A DNA stretch of 64,000 nt from Bradyrhizobium sediminis (GCF_018736105.1 NZ_CP076135.1:3594001-3658000); one strand, 5' to 3'; shown: positions 53,608 through 62,929, counted from the first letter of the stretch. Notes: generated from the sequence alone by a model not told the origin. Translations and numbers: made by a program.

Positions 53608-54135
53608 TCAGCGGTTGTGGGGGAGCTGGGCCTGCTGGAGCGACAGATCGGGTACGGTCATGCTGCTCGCGACTTGCGGCTGTGCCGGACGTTCGATCAC
53701 CAGCACGATGGCGGCGCCGAGCAGCAGCAACAGCTCCGTCGCATGCAGCCTGAGGGCTGCGGTTTCGCCGACCTGCGAGGCCATCACCATGCTGGCAAAA
53801 CTGATCACGCTGCCGATGGCGAGCGCGATGCCGAGCGCTTCGTCGCAGCCGCCGCTCTTGCGGACCGAGGGGCGGGTGAGGAGCACCACAAACAGCGCAA
53901 AAAATGCAGCGACCGTGAGCTTGCCGAACGCCACCAGCCAGGCGAAGCGCACCGTGTTCAGCGCCGCCAGCTGCAGGTAATCGCTGATGAACAGCGCCAC
54001 CGATATGTTCGGCCGCTCGTAGAGGCCGTGGATCGGCGAAATCACGATCTTGAGGGCGACGATGGTCCAGGTCGGAACGAAATAGGCCGCCAGCAGCGCG
54101 CCGTTGAATGAACTGATCCGCCAGTTTGTGGACAT
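53608..54135 (-). CDS. Hypothetical four-helix membrane protein
   Basis: A 175-residue protein with about four membrane segments (NGALLAAYFVPTWTIVALK, LTVAAFFALFVVLLT, ALGIALAIGSVISFASMVM and LLLLLGAAIVLVI). I recognise no family motif. It has a short hydrophilic tail at the C-terminus. The start ATG at 54135 has GGGAAG upstream. It converges on pcaD; no operon partner. Confidence 0.65.
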   Translation of the reverse strand: MSTNWRISSFNGALLAAYFVPTWTIVALKIVISPIHGLYERPNISVALFISDYLQLAALNTVRFAWLVAFGKLTVAAFFALFVVLLTRPSVRKSGGCDEALGIALAIGSVISFASMVMASQVGETAALRLHATELLLLLGAAIVLVIERPAQPQVASSMTVPDLSLQQAQLPHNR

Positions 54136-54380
54136 GCCGCTTCCCGCTTGTTCCGCCGGCTCCGGACCGGAGCCGCGGCTTGCGGGCGAGCTAACTCGCT
54201 TAAACTGGGGCGGGCAATTTAAACCCTTTGTTTACCTTAATGGCTGGCAGGGCGGAGGGAGAGAGCCGTAATCGGGACAAATGTGTCCGCTCCGGCATCC
54301 ATGCCAGCGCCCCCTCGTCTTACTTTGCATGGGGTTGTTTTCGATATTTTGGTCTTGGGGCGGTCACCCCGTCCCGCAAA

Positions 54381-54410
54381 CAAGAAAGGCCCGCCTCACG
54401 GCGGACCCTT
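54381..54410 (-). terminator. Terminator for the Gln/Gly/Pro-rich peptide gene
   Basis: On the minus strand GGTCCGCC-GTGA-GGCGGGCC forms an 8-bp stem (one G-T pair) followed by TTTCTTGTTT. It lies about 30 bases past the stop at 54438, which supports that small gene. Confidence 0.8.
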
Positions 54411-54437
54411 CCTGCTCGCGCTGACATCAAGTCAGAA

Positions 54438-54614
54438 CTAATGACCTGCCCGCTGGCCCGGGTTGGGATTCTGGCCCTGACGGCCCGGATCTTGCTGCTG
54501 CTGGCCGGGCTTCTGGCCGCCGCCCTGCTGCTGGCCGGGCTTCTGACCCGGGTTCTGATTCTGCTGACCCGGGTTTTGGTTCTGCTGGCCCGGCTTCCGG
54601 TTCTGGTTGGACAT
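54438..54614 (-). CDS. Low-complexity Gln/Gly/Pro/Asn-rich protein, 58 residues
   Basis: A 58-residue protein made of near repeats of NPGQQNQ and KPGQQQ, beginning MSNQNRKPGQQNQNPGQQNQ. It has no hydrophobic core, no Cys and no membrane segment, so it is intrinsically disordered. AGGGAGA lies 7 bases before the ATG and a terminator follows the stop, so it is a real transcript unit. I do not recognise a function; similar short Gln/Gly-rich proteins could form condensates or bind other proteins. Confidence 0.7.
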   Translation of the reverse strand: MSNQNRKPGQQNQNPGQQNQNPGQKPGQQQGGGQKPGQQQQDPGRQGQNPNPGQRAGH

Positions 54615-54885
54615 CGGGATCTCCCTTGTTGAACCTAACCGGCGGGTAACTCGCAAAACCGATTTTGGTTGCGCCGGAAGGGTCGGTTCCGGCGGGATCA
54701 TCGCCCTGCAGAGGCGCGTTGCCGCGGCCCCTCCGGGAACCCCGACCGCAAAATGACCACTGTACAAGCCCTTCAAGCCGCGCCCCGCGCTGTTGCCGCA
54801 CCCGGTTCCTTACTGTTAGAAAATGACACGACGCGTCGTACCGGCTGCCGGGGCCACCGCCGCGTCATCGAAACAACGGCAGCGC

Positions 54886-55803
54886 ATGGACTATTTCGCC
54901 CAGCAACTCATCAACGGCATCGTGCTCGGCTCGATCTACGGCCTGATCGCCATCGGCTACACCATGGTGTACGGCATCGTCGGCATGATCAATTTCGCCC
55001 ATGGCGATATCTTCATGATCGGCGGCTTCATCGCGCTGATCTCGTTCCTGATCCTGGTCTCGTTCGGCCTCACCGTCGTTCCCGTGATCCTCTTGATCGT
55101 GCTGCTGGTATCGATGGCGATCACCGCGCTCTATGGCTGGACGGTGGAGCGCATCGCCTACCGGCCGCTGCGGCACTCGTTCCGCCTCGCGCCGATGCTG
55201 TCGGCGATCGGCATGTCGTTCGTGCTGACCAACTACTCGCAGGTGGCGCAAGGCGCCCGGGTCAAGCCGGTGCCACCGATCATCACCGGCGGCTACACGC
55301 TGCATGAGGGCGCCGGCGGCTTCGTGGTGCAGCTCTCCAACATCCAGATCATCGTCGTCGTCACGACCGTCGTGCTGCTGGCGCTGTTCACCTGGCTGGT
55401 GGCGCGGACCCGGCTCGGGCGCGACATGCGCGCCTGCGAACAGGACCAGACCATGGCGGCGCTGCTCGGGGTCGACGTCGACCGCACCATCTCCATGACC
55501 TTCGTGATCGGCGCCGCGCTCGCCGCGGTCGCGGGCATGATGTACCTGCTCTATTACGGGCTGGTGGATTTCTTCATGGGCTTCGTCGCGGGCATCAAGG
55601 CCTTCACCGCCGCCGTGCTCGGCGGCATCGGATCGCTGCCCGGCGCGATGCTGGGCGGGCTCGCGATCGGCCTGATCGAGACACTGTGGTCGGCGTATTT
55701 TTCGGTCGAATACAAGGACGTCGCCGCGTTCTCGATCCTGATCGTCGTGCTGATCTTCATGCCGACCGGCCTGCTCGGCCGTCCCGAAGTCGAAAAAGTT
55801 TGA
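54886..55803 (+). CDS. LIV-type ABC transporter permease (LivH-like), second system
   Basis: A 305-residue permease with the LivH landmarks: QQLINGIVLGSIYGLIAIGY, VYGIVGMINFAHGDIFMIG and the C-terminal GGIGSLPGAMLGGLAIGLIE. About eight membrane segments. The ATG at 54886 (MDYFAQQL) is the family start; an earlier in-frame ATG at 54823 adds 21 unlikely residues. First gene of a five-gene operon H-M-G-F-K, the reverse order of the binding protein compared with the system at 3854-8573. Confidence 0.93.
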   Translation: MDYFAQQLINGIVLGSIYGLIAIGYTMVYGIVGMINFAHGDIFMIGGFIALISFLILVSFGLTVVPVILLIVLLVSMAITALYGWTVERIAYRPLRHSFRLAPMLSAIGMSFVLTNYSQVAQGARVKPVPPIITGGYTLHEGAGGFVVQLSNIQIIVVVTTVVLLALFTWLVARTRLGRDMRACEQDQTMAALLGVDVDRTISMTFVIGAALAAVAGMMYLLYYGLVDFFMGFVAGIKAFTAAVLGGIGSLPGAMLGGLAIGLIETLWSAYFSVEYKDVAAFSILIVVLIFMPTGLLGRPEVEKV

Positions 55804-57137
55804 TGGACGGCGTGACAACACCCGCGCCCAAGGCAACTGCCGTATCGCCGGGCCCCGGCGCAGCCTTCATCTTCAAGAAAGCCCTGATCAGCGCGCTGGT
55901 CGCGCTGGTGCTGTTCTCGCTCATGATCGGCGTGCGCACCGAGGCGGGACCTTCCGGGCAACTGATCTACTGGACCCGGTTCGGCGATCTCGCCGCCATG
56001 GTCGCCACCGTGTTCGGCGGCAGCATCGTCGTCGAATTGCTGCGGCAGTGGTGGGGACCGGTCGGCACCGTCAGGATTGTGCCGCAACCCGTGCAGACCG
56101 CGCTGGCGACCGCGGGGCGATGGATCGCGCCGGTGCTGCTGGTCTTCACCTTCCTGGTGCCGGTGATTTTCTATAACGAGCGCTACATCCTCGACCTCGG
56201 CATTCTGGTGCTGACCTATGTGATGCTGGGATGGGGATTGAACGTGGTGGTCGGGCTCGCCGGGCTGCTCGACCTCGGCTATGTCGCGTTCTATGCCGTC
56301 GGCGCCTATTCCTACGCGTTGCTGGCCACGAACTTCGGACTGTCGTTCTGGGTCTGCCTGCCGCTCGCCGGCATCCTCGCGGCATTCTGGGGCGTGCTGC
56401 TGGGATTTCCCGTGCTGCGGCTGCGCGGCGACTATCTCGCCATCGTGACGCTGGCGTTCGGCGAGATCATCCGCCTCGTCATCATCAACTGGCAAAGCCT
56501 GACCGGCGGCCCGAACGGCGTCACCGGCATTCCCCGGCCGAGCCTGTTCGGCATTCCCCTGACGCCGGGCGAAGACGGCCTCGCGGCGAAACTCGGCATC
56601 GAATTCTCGCCGACCCACCGCATCGTGTTTCTGTTCTATCTGATCCTGGCGCTGGCGCTGCTCACCAACTGGGTGACGATCCGGCTGCGACGTCTGCCGA
56701 TCGGCCGCGCCTGGGAAGCGCTGCGCGAGGACGAAGTCGCCTGCCGCGCGCTCGGCATCAACACCACAACCACCAAACTGACGGCATTCGCGACCGGCGC
56801 CATGTTCGGCGGTTTCGCCGGCGCATTCTTCGCCACCAGGCAGGGCTTCATCAGCCCGGAATCCTTCACCTTCCAGGAATCGGCGCTGGTGCTGGCGATC
56901 GTCGTGCTCGGCGGCATGGGCTCGCAACTCGGCGTCGCGCTTGCTGCACTGACCATGATCGGCGGCTTCGAGCTGTTCCGCGGCCTCGACCAGTATCGCA
57001 TGCTGGTATTTGGACTGGCGATGGTGCTGTTGATGATCTGGCGGCCGCGCGGGCTGATCGGCCATCGCGCCCCGACCGTGTTCCTGCACCATAGCCAGGC
57101 CATATCATCCGACCTCGTCAAGGAGGGGCATGGATGA
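55803..57137 (+). CDS. LIV-type ABC transporter permease (LivM-like), second system
   Basis: A 444-residue permease. The LivM core has LNVVVGLAGLLDLGYVAFYA, LRLRGDYLAIVTLAFGEIIR and ALREDEVACRALGINTTTTK. The N-terminal 120 residues before the core carry two extra membrane segments, as in E. coli LivM (425 residues), unlike the short LivM of the first system here. ATG 55803 overlaps the LivH stop by one base (TGATG), so translation is coupled. Confidence 0.93.
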   Translation: MDGVTTPAPKATAVSPGPGAAFIFKKALISALVALVLFSLMIGVRTEAGPSGQLIYWTRFGDLAAMVATVFGGSIVVELLRQWWGPVGTVRIVPQPVQTALATAGRWIAPVLLVFTFLVPVIFYNERYILDLGILVLTYVMLGWGLNVVVGLAGLLDLGYVAFYAVGAYSYALLATNFGLSFWVCLPLAGILAAFWGVLLGFPVLRLRGDYLAIVTLAFGEIIRLVIINWQSLTGGPNGVTGIPRPSLFGIPLTPGEDGLAAKLGIEFSPTHRIVFLFYLILALALLTNWVTIRLRRLPIGRAWEALREDEVACRALGINTTTTKLTAFATGAMFGGFAGAFFATRQGFISPESFTFQESALVLAIVVLGGMGSQLGVALAALTMIGGFELFRGLDQYRMLVFGLAMVLLMIWRPRGLIGHRAPTVFLHHSQAISSDLVKEGHG

Positions 57138-57967
57138 GCGGCGACAGCATTCTCACCGTCGACCGCCTGTCGATGCGCTTCGGCGGCATCGTCGCCGTCA
57201 ACGATCTGTCGTTCGGCGCCGGACGGCGCAAGATCACCGCACTGATCGGGCCGAACGGCGCCGGCAAGACCACGGTGTTCAACTGCATCACCGGCTTCTA
57301 CAAGCCGAGCGACGGCACGATGCGGCTGCAGCATGAAGGCGGCGCCGAGATCCGGCTCGAGCGGCTGAACGATTTTCGGATTTCCAAACAGGCCAAAGTC
57401 GCGCGCACGTTCCAGAACATCCGGCTGTTTCCCGGCATGACCGCGCTGGAAAACCTGATGGTCGCGCAGCACAACGCGCTGATGCTGGCCTCCGGCCTGA
57501 CCTTCCTCGGATTGATCGGCGCGCCGTCCTGGCGCACGGCGGAAAAGCGTGCGATCGACCTGGCAAAGCTCTGGCTCGAACGCATTGGGCTCATCGACCG
57601 CGCCGACGACGCCGCCGGCAACCTGCCCTATGGCGACCAGCGCCGCCTCGAAATTGCGCGCGCGATGTGCACCGAACCCGCGCTGCTCTGTCTCGACGAG
57701 CCGGCCGCCGGACTGAATGCGCGCGAAAGCGCCGCCTTGAGCGAATTGCTGCTCTCGATCCGCGCCGAACAAGGCACCTCGATCCTCCTGATCGAGCACG
57801 ACATGTCGGTGGTGATGGAGATCTCCGACCATGTCGTGGTGATGGACTACGGCGTGAAGATATCGGAAGGCACGCCGCAACGGATCCGCGACGATCCCAA
57901 GGTGATCGCAGCCTATCTTGGCGCCGACGAGAGCGAGGCGATCGCGGTGATGGAGAGCGGAACGTGA
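57134..57967 (+). CDS. LIV-type ABC transporter ATP-binding protein (LivG-like), second system
   Basis: A 277-residue ATPase with canonical motifs: Walker A GPNGAGKT, RTFQNIRLFPGMTALEN, signature LPYGDQRRLEIARAM and Walker B LCLDEPAAGLN, then LLIEHDMSVVMEISD. This contrasts with the degenerate LivG at 5258. It overlaps LivM by four bases (ATGA). Confidence 0.95.
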   Translation: MSGDSILTVDRLSMRFGGIVAVNDLSFGAGRRKITALIGPNGAGKTTVFNCITGFYKPSDGTMRLQHEGGAEIRLERLNDFRISKQAKVARTFQNIRLFPGMTALENLMVAQHNALMLASGLTFLGLIGAPSWRTAEKRAIDLAKLWLERIGLIDRADDAAGNLPYGDQRRLEIARAMCTEPALLCLDEPAAGLNARESAALSELLLSIRAEQGTSILLIEHDMSVVMEISDHVVVMDYGVKISEGTPQRIRDDPKVIAAYLGADESEAIAVMESGT

Positions 57968-58710
57968 CCGCGCCGTCCGCCACGCCCCTGCTCACGATCC
58001 GGTCCTTGCGCGCTGCCTACGGCAAGATCGAGGCGCTGAAAGGCGTCGATCTCGCCATCAACCCCGGCGAGATCGTCGCCCTGATCGGCGCCAACGGCGC
58101 CGGCAAATCGACGCTGATGATGACGGTGTTCGGCCGGCCGCGCGCCCGCTCGGGCCAGATCCTGTTCGACGGCCACGACATCACCGCGGTGCCGACCCAC
58201 GAGATCGCGCGGCTGCGCATCGCGCAGTCGCCCGAAGGCCGCCGGATTTTTCCGCGCATGAGCGTGGCGGAAAACCTGCAGATGGGCGCCGACGCGACCG
58301 AGAGCAGCGAAACCGACCGCACCGCCGGGCTGGAACGCGTGCTAACGCTGTTTCCGCGGCTCAAGGAGCGGATGGCCCAGCGCGGCGGCACGCTGTCCGG
58401 CGGCGAGCAGCAGATGCTGGCGATCGGCCGCGCGCTGATGAGCCGGCCCCGCCTGTTGATGCTGGACGAGCCGTCGCTGGGCCTCGCCCCGCTGATCGCG
58501 CGGCAGATCTTCGACGCCATCCGGACCCTGAACCGGCAGGACGGCCTCACCGTGCTGATCGTCGAGCAGAATGCCAATCATGCGCTCAAGCTGGCCCATC
58601 GCGGCTACGTCATGGTCAACGGCCTGATCACGCTGGAAGGTACTGGCGGCGAACTATTGCAGCGACCGGAAATCCGCGCCGCCTATCTGGAAGGCGGCCG
58701 GCGGAGTTAG
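57964..58710 (+). CDS. LIV-type ABC transporter ATP-binding protein (LivF-like), second system
   Basis: A 248-residue ATPase: Walker A GANGAGKS, SPEGRRIFPRMSVAENL, signature LSGGEQQM and Walker B LMLDEPSLGLAP. It starts at GTG 57964, overlapping the LivG stop (GTGA). The open frame upstream at 57667 is a shadow of LivG. Its partner ATPase is canonical, so this transporter has two active sites. Confidence 0.95.
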   Translation: MTAPSATPLLTIRSLRAAYGKIEALKGVDLAINPGEIVALIGANGAGKSTLMMTVFGRPRARSGQILFDGHDITAVPTHEIARLRIAQSPEGRRIFPRMSVAENLQMGADATESSETDRTAGLERVLTLFPRLKERMAQRGGTLSGGEQQMLAIGRALMSRPRLLMLDEPSLGLAPLIARQIFDAIRTLNRQDGLTVLIVEQNANHALKLAHRGYVMVNGLITLEGTGGELLQRPEIRAAYLEGGRRS

Positions 58711-58873
58711 CCCCCGTGGCGCGACCGGCTGCGGCAAGATGCGGCGAATGAATGGTGGATTTGCCCGAAAATTGCCGATGACTTCGGACCAAATTCAGTC
58801 GACAATGCCAGCCTCTTCTCGAACCCGGCGAGGGGCCGGGTCCCTACCGTAGCGATTTTCGCGAGGACCAACC

Positions 58874-59992
58874 ATGAAATCACTGAAACTCATCGGCCTG
58901 GCATTGGGCGCGACCTTCGCGCTGTCGACGGCAGCGCTGGCACAGGACATCTCCATCGGGGTAGCGGGCCCGATGACGGGCGGCGAATCCGCCTTCGGCC
59001 GGCAGATGAAGAACGGCGCCGAGCAGGCGGTGGCGGATCTCAACGCCGCGGGCGGATTGCTCGGCAAGAAGCTCGCGCTGCAGGTCGGTGACGATGCCTG
59101 CGACCCCAAGCAGGCCCGTTCGATAGCGGAAAAGTTCGCCAGCGCGAAAATCCCGTTCGTCGCCGGCCACTACTGTTCTTCGTCGTCGATCCCGGCGTCG
59201 GAAGCCTATGCCGACGGCAATGTGCTGCAGATTACCCCGGCCTCGACCAATCCGCTGTTCACCGAGCGCAAGCTCTGGAACGTGGCGCGGGTCTGCGGCC
59301 GTGACGATCAGCAGGGCCTGGTCGCCGCCGCATTCATTGCCAAGAACTACAAGGGCAAGAACGTCGCCATCCTCAACGACAAGACCACCTACGGCAAGGG
59401 ACTCGCCGACGAGACCAAGAAGGCGCTCAACAAGGCTGGCTTCACCGAGAAGATGTTCGAGTCCTACAACAAGGGTGACAAGGACTTCACCGCGATCGTC
59501 TCACGCATGAAGCGCGACAATATCGACCTGGTTTATGTCGGCGGTTATCATCAGGAATCCGGACTATTGGTGCGCCAGATGCGCGACCAGGGCCTGAAGA
59601 CCACCCTGATGGCCGGCGACGCGCTGGCCGACAAGGAGTTTGCATCGATCACCGGTCCCGCGGGCGAAGGCACGCTGTTCACCTTCGGACCCGACCCGCG
59701 CAACAAGCCGACTGCCAAGGCGATCGTCGAGAAGTTCAAGGCCAAGAACATCGATCCCGAAGGCTACACCCTCTACACCTACGCCGCGATGCAGGTCTGG
59801 TCGCAGGCGGTGAAGAAGGTTGGCAGCACCGATCCGAAGAAGGTCATGGACGCGATCAAGGCCGGCGCATGGGACACCGTGATCGGCAAGCTTGAATTCG
59901 ACGCCAAGGGCGACATCAAGGTACTCGACTATGTCGTCTACAAGTGGGACGCCAAGGGCAACTACGTCGAGATCAACCCGAAGGGTTCGTAA
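58874..59992 (+). CDS. LIV-type ABC transporter substrate-binding protein, second system
   Basis: A 372-residue binding protein with a signal peptide (MKSLKLIGLALGATFALSTA, cleavage near ALAQD at about 24). The core starts ISIGVAGPMTGGESAFGRQM and has the family segments DDACDPKQA, YCSSSSIPASEAYA and VYVGGYHQES. The pattern is that of LivJ/LivK-type leucine/isoleucine/valine-binding proteins. GAGGACC lies about six bases before the ATG. It follows livF by 163 bases and a strong terminator lies after it. Confidence 0.93.
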   Translation: MKSLKLIGLALGATFALSTAALAQDISIGVAGPMTGGESAFGRQMKNGAEQAVADLNAAGGLLGKKLALQVGDDACDPKQARSIAEKFASAKIPFVAGHYCSSSSIPASEAYADGNVLQITPASTNPLFTERKLWNVARVCGRDDQQGLVAAAFIAKNYKGKNVAILNDKTTYGKGLADETKKALNKAGFTEKMFESYNKGDKDFTAIVSRMKRDNIDLVYVGGYHQESGLLVRQMRDQGLKTTLMAGDALADKEFASITGPAGEGTLFTFGPDPRNKPTAKAIVEKFKAKNIDPEGYTLYTYAAMQVWSQAVKKVGSTDPKKVMDAIKAGAWDTVIGKLEFDAKGDIKVLDYVVYKWDAKGNYVEINPKGS

Positions 59993-60020
59993 GTCTCGGC
60001 AGGTTCCATCAGGACATCAA

Positions 60021-60048
60021 ACGCCCCGGTTCGCCGGGGCGTTTTTTT
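60021..60048 (+). terminator. Rho-independent terminator of the second LIV operon
   Basis: ACGCCCCGG-TTCG-CCGGGGCGT followed by TTTTTTT: a 9-bp perfect stem closed by a UUCG tetraloop, 28 bases past the binding-protein stop. Confidence 0.96.
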
Positions 60049-60140
60049 GTTGGTAGCGAGCCGATGGGAGCATCGCTGCGTGCGGCGCGGTTGACCGGAG
60101 CGCGGCCCTGCGCTCATCTGCGCTCCGCAGGGAACGTCGC

Positions 60141-61136
60141 ATGAAAAATCTCCTCACTGATATTGCCGGCGTCCGCGTCGGCCACGCCGACGACGCCACG
60201 TTGGCCTCCGGCGTCACCGCCGTGATCTTCGATACGCCGGCAGTGGCGGCGATCGACATTCGCGGCGGCGGTCCCGGTATCCGCGAGGGCGCGGTGCTCG
60301 ACCTCGCCAATACCGTGGAGCAGATCCACGGCATCGCGCTTTCGGGCGGCTCGGCGTTCGGGCTCGAGGCCGGCGGCGGGGTGCAGGCCTGGCTCGCCGA
60401 GCAAGGCCGCGGCTTTGCGGTCGGCGGCGCGCTGATTCCGATCGTGCCCGGCGCGATCTGTTTCGATCTGTTGAACGGCGGCGACAAGGGCTGGGGCCGC
60501 TTCCCGCCCTACCGCGATCTCGGCTACGCCGCTGCCGTAGCGGCGGGCGAAGATTTCGCGCTCGGCAGCGCCGGCGCCGGGCTCGGCGCCACCACCGCCC
60601 CTTACAAGGGCGGCATCGGCTCGGCGTCGGCGGCGACGCGTAGTGGCGTCAAGGTCGCGGCCCTTGCGGTGGTCAATGCGGTCGGCAGCGTCACCGTCGG
60701 CGACGGGCCGTGGTTCTGGGCTGCGCCCTTCGAAAGCGGCGGTGAACTGGGCGGCCGCGGATGGCCGCCGCAGTTCACGCCCGAGATGCTGGCGATGCGG
60801 ATCAAGGGCGGCGCGGCCGCGACCGCGGTGGAGAATACGACGCTGGCGGTGGTCGCAACCGACGCGGCGCTGACAAAGCCCCAGGCCCAGCGGCTGGCGA
60901 TGATCGCGCAGACCGGATTTGCGCGCGCGATCTATCCTGTGCATGCGCCGCTCGACGGCGACGTGGTGTTCGCCGCAGCCACCGGCGAAAAGCCGATCGA
61001 TCCGCTTGCCGGCCTCACCGAGCTCGGCATGGTCGCGGCCAATGTCGTGGCCCGCGCCATCGCGCGCGGCGTTTACGAGGCAACAGCCCTGCCCTTCCCC
61101 GGCGCGCTACCGGCGTGGAAAGACCGCTTCGGTTAG
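60141..61136 (+). CDS. P1 family peptidase (DmpA-like autoprocessing hydrolase)
   Basis: A 331-residue protein of the DmpA/P1 family. It begins NLLTDIAGVRVGHADDATLA; DIRGGGPGIREG, IALSGGSAFGLEAGGG and GAGLGATTAPYKGGIGSAS are family blocks. The members cut themselves before a Ser and use it as the new N-terminal nucleophile; by position the candidate is Gly182-Ser183 after Asn179 (VVNAVGSVTV). This site assignment is inference. Substrates include N-terminal D- or beta-amino acids of peptides. The start ATG 60141 follows CAGGGAACG. Stands alone. Confidence 0.87.
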   Translation: MKNLLTDIAGVRVGHADDATLASGVTAVIFDTPAVAAIDIRGGGPGIREGAVLDLANTVEQIHGIALSGGSAFGLEAGGGVQAWLAEQGRGFAVGGALIPIVPGAICFDLLNGGDKGWGRFPPYRDLGYAAAVAAGEDFALGSAGAGLGATTAPYKGGIGSASAATRSGVKVAALAVVNAVGSVTVGDGPWFWAAPFESGGELGGRGWPPQFTPEMLAMRIKGGAAATAVENTTLAVVATDAALTKPQAQRLAMIAQTGFARAIYPVHAPLDGDVVFAAATGEKPIDPLAGLTELGMVAANVVARAIARGVYEATALPFPGALPAWKDRFG

Positions 61137-61179
61137 ATGTGAGCGTTTTCCAGCTTACCCGAACAGTACGCTTCTCGCG

Positions 61180-61290
61180 GGGCCTCATGGTTCGAGACGC
61201 GCGAAGACGCGCTCCTCACCATGAGGGACTGAGACCTCATCCTGAGGAGCATCGCGAAGCGATGCGTCTCGAAGGATGGAGCATCTGAGG
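61180..61290. repeat. Palindromic intergenic repeat, family A, copy 5 (long form)
   Basis: GGCCTCATGGTTCGAGACGC...CTCACCATGAGGG, then CTCATCCTGAGGAGCATCGC...GCGTCTCGAAGGATGGAGCA. Beyond this core the similarity to the reverse of the repeat at 43483-43670 extends to about 61141-61310. It begins 5 bases after the P1 peptidase stop and lies between convergent genes. Confidence 0.88.
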
Positions 61291-61338
61291 TGAAAATGGC
61301 TCTTGCGGCAGGATTTCACCCGCGCGCGTTTGGCGGAG

Positions 61339-61953
61339 TCAGGCGCTGACCGAAAGCGAGGCGGTCGTTGCGGACGAAATCGCCTTAACCTGCCGCGCAA
61401 TCATCTGCTCGTTGAAATTATAGGACGAGGCCGCGGCGCCGGACTCGCCGGCCTGATGCTGGTGGCGGTGAACCTTGCCCTGCAGCGCCGACATCATCTC
61501 GTTGAGGCTGACCGAACCGTCGCCATCCTTGTCCAACTTGCTGAACACATCATCTGCCTGCGCGGTATTGGTTCCGCCGGCGCCGAGCGACTTCTCGAAT
61601 TCCGATTTGCTGAGCTTGCCGTCGCCGTCGGCGTCGATCTGCGAGAACAGATCCTTCAGCGGGTTGGACCCGTCTGATGACGAAGCGCCGGCGGACCCGC
61701 CGGTCGAAGAATCCGTCTGGCCGAGCCCAGCGAGCAAGGCGCTCATCAGTTCGGGCGACAGCGCGCCGGACTTCGAGGAGGAGCCCTTCGGCGTCGCACT
61801 CGAACTGGACAACAAACCCGGGTTTTCGGTGCTGCCGAAGAAATCCGGCGTTTGCCTGTTCTGCGCGACACCGGTGGTCGAGGTCGACTTCCTTGCAGTG
61901 AGCGACTGCAGTGCGCCGAGAGCGGATGACGCGGCGGCGAGACCTAGCAGCAT
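61339..61953 (-). CDS. EF-hand calcium-binding protein
   Basis: A 204-residue protein with a Ser/Thr/Gly-rich, disordered N-terminal half and two adjacent EF-hands: DADGDGKLSKSEFE and DKDGDGSVSLNEMM, each with the D-x-D-x-D-G loop and a final Glu. Both loops are complete, so two calcium ions should bind. No export signal is clear (the start MLLGLAAASSALGALQSL could be a weak one). Function unknown; similar small EF-hand proteins are common in rhizobia. The C-terminal tail is Gln/His/Ser-rich. Confidence 0.88.
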   Translation of the reverse strand: MLLGLAAASSALGALQSLTARKSTSTTGVAQNRQTPDFFGSTENPGLLSSSSATPKGSSSKSGALSPELMSALLAGLGQTDSSTGGSAGASSSDGSNPLKDLFSQIDADGDGKLSKSEFEKSLGAGGTNTAQADDVFSKLDKDGDGSVSLNEMMSALQGKVHRHQHQAGESGAAASSYNFNEQMIARQVKAISSATTASLSVSA

Positions 61954-62171
61954 GGCAGAACTCCGACATTGGCCGCATGGCGCGGCCCTTCACTTCCATG
62001 CTGAACATTGAGCAAACGCCGTGCCACCGCGAAAACCCAATAAGACAGCGGCTCTTCGTCCCGGGCGATCCGCCGTTGCCCGGCAATTGATGCCGCCAAC
62101 GGCAGAATTTTCCACTTCCCAAGCGTCGCCTGCCCGCATTGCCCCCGGGCTTGGCGCGTGTTACGCGAAAA

Positions 62172-62201
62172 CCGTTCTGCACGCTTCCCGTTCTGCACGC
62201 T
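62172..62201. repeat. 14-bp direct repeat upstream of rpe
   Basis: CCGTTCTGCACGCT occurs at 62172-62185 and 62188-62201, sixteen bases apart, in the leader region before the rpe start at 62228. It could be a duplicated protein-binding site; no regulator can be named. Confidence 0.6.
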
Positions 62202-62227
62202 GGCAAAGTGGCCCGGAAACAGCGCAC

Positions 62228-62929
62228 ATGTCTCAGCAATTTGCTCCCCGCCCCCTGGTCATCGCGCCGTCGATCCTGGCTTCCGATTTCGCCAGGCTCG
62301 GCGAAGAGGTCCGCGCCGTCGATGCGGCCGGCGCCGACTGGATCCATCTCGACGTGATGGACGGCCATTTCGTGCCCAACATTTCCTACGGTCCCGACGT
62401 CATCAAGGCGATGCGGCCGCACACCAGGAAGGTGTTCGACGCGCATCTGATGATCTCGCCCTGCGATCCCTACCTCGAGGCCTTCGCCAAGGCTGGCTGC
62501 GATCAGATCACCGTGCATGCCGAGGCAGGCCCGCATCTGCATCGCTCGCTGCAGGCGATCCGCTCACTCGGCAAGAAGGCCGGCGTCTCGCTCAATCCGG
62601 GCACGCCGATCTCGGCAATCGAATATGTCATCGACCTCGTCGACCTGGTGCTGGTGATGTCGGTCAATCCCGGCTTCGGCGGCCAGGCCTTTATCCCCTC
62701 GGCGCTCGGCAAGATCCAGGATCTGCGCGCCATGACCGCAGGCAGGCCGATCGACATCGAGGTCGATGGCGGCGTCAGCCCCGATGTCTCCGGCCAGCTC
62801 GCCGCCGCCGGCGCCAATGCCTTTGTCGCCGGCTCCGCGGTGTTCAAGGGCGGCACCACGGAAAGCTACAAGGCCAATATTTCCGCGATCCGCAACGCGG
62901 CGGCGCTGGCGCGCGGCGAAGCGATCTGA
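62228..62929 (+). CDS. rpe: Ribulose-phosphate 3-epimerase
   Basis: A 233-residue (beta/alpha)8-barrel epimerase that interconverts ribulose-5-phosphate and xylulose-5-phosphate in the pentose-phosphate and Calvin pathways. Family motifs are [29 protein letters not shown] (metal-binding His and catalytic Asp), and [11 protein letters not shown], then IEVDGGV with the second catalytic Asp. The ATG at 62228 ([10 protein letters not shown]) is chosen over the longer frame from 62021. No Calvin-cycle genes are adjacent. Confidence 0.96.
   Translation: MSQQFAPRPLVIAPSILASDFARLGEEVRAVDAAGADWIHLDVMDGHFVPNISYGPDVIKAMRPHTRKVFDAHLMISPCDPYLEAFAKAGCDQITVHAEAGPHLHRSLQAIRSLGKKAGVSLNPGTPISAIEYVIDLVDLVLVMSVNPGFGGQAFIPSALGKIQDLRAMTAGRPIDIEVDGGVSPDVSGQLAAAGANAFVAGSAVFKGGTTESYKANISAIRNAAALARGEAI

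Noticed and set aside
55554..57092. 512-residue minus-strand frame over livM
   Set aside because: Antisense shadow in high-GC DNA; the plus strand has unmistakable LivM motifs.
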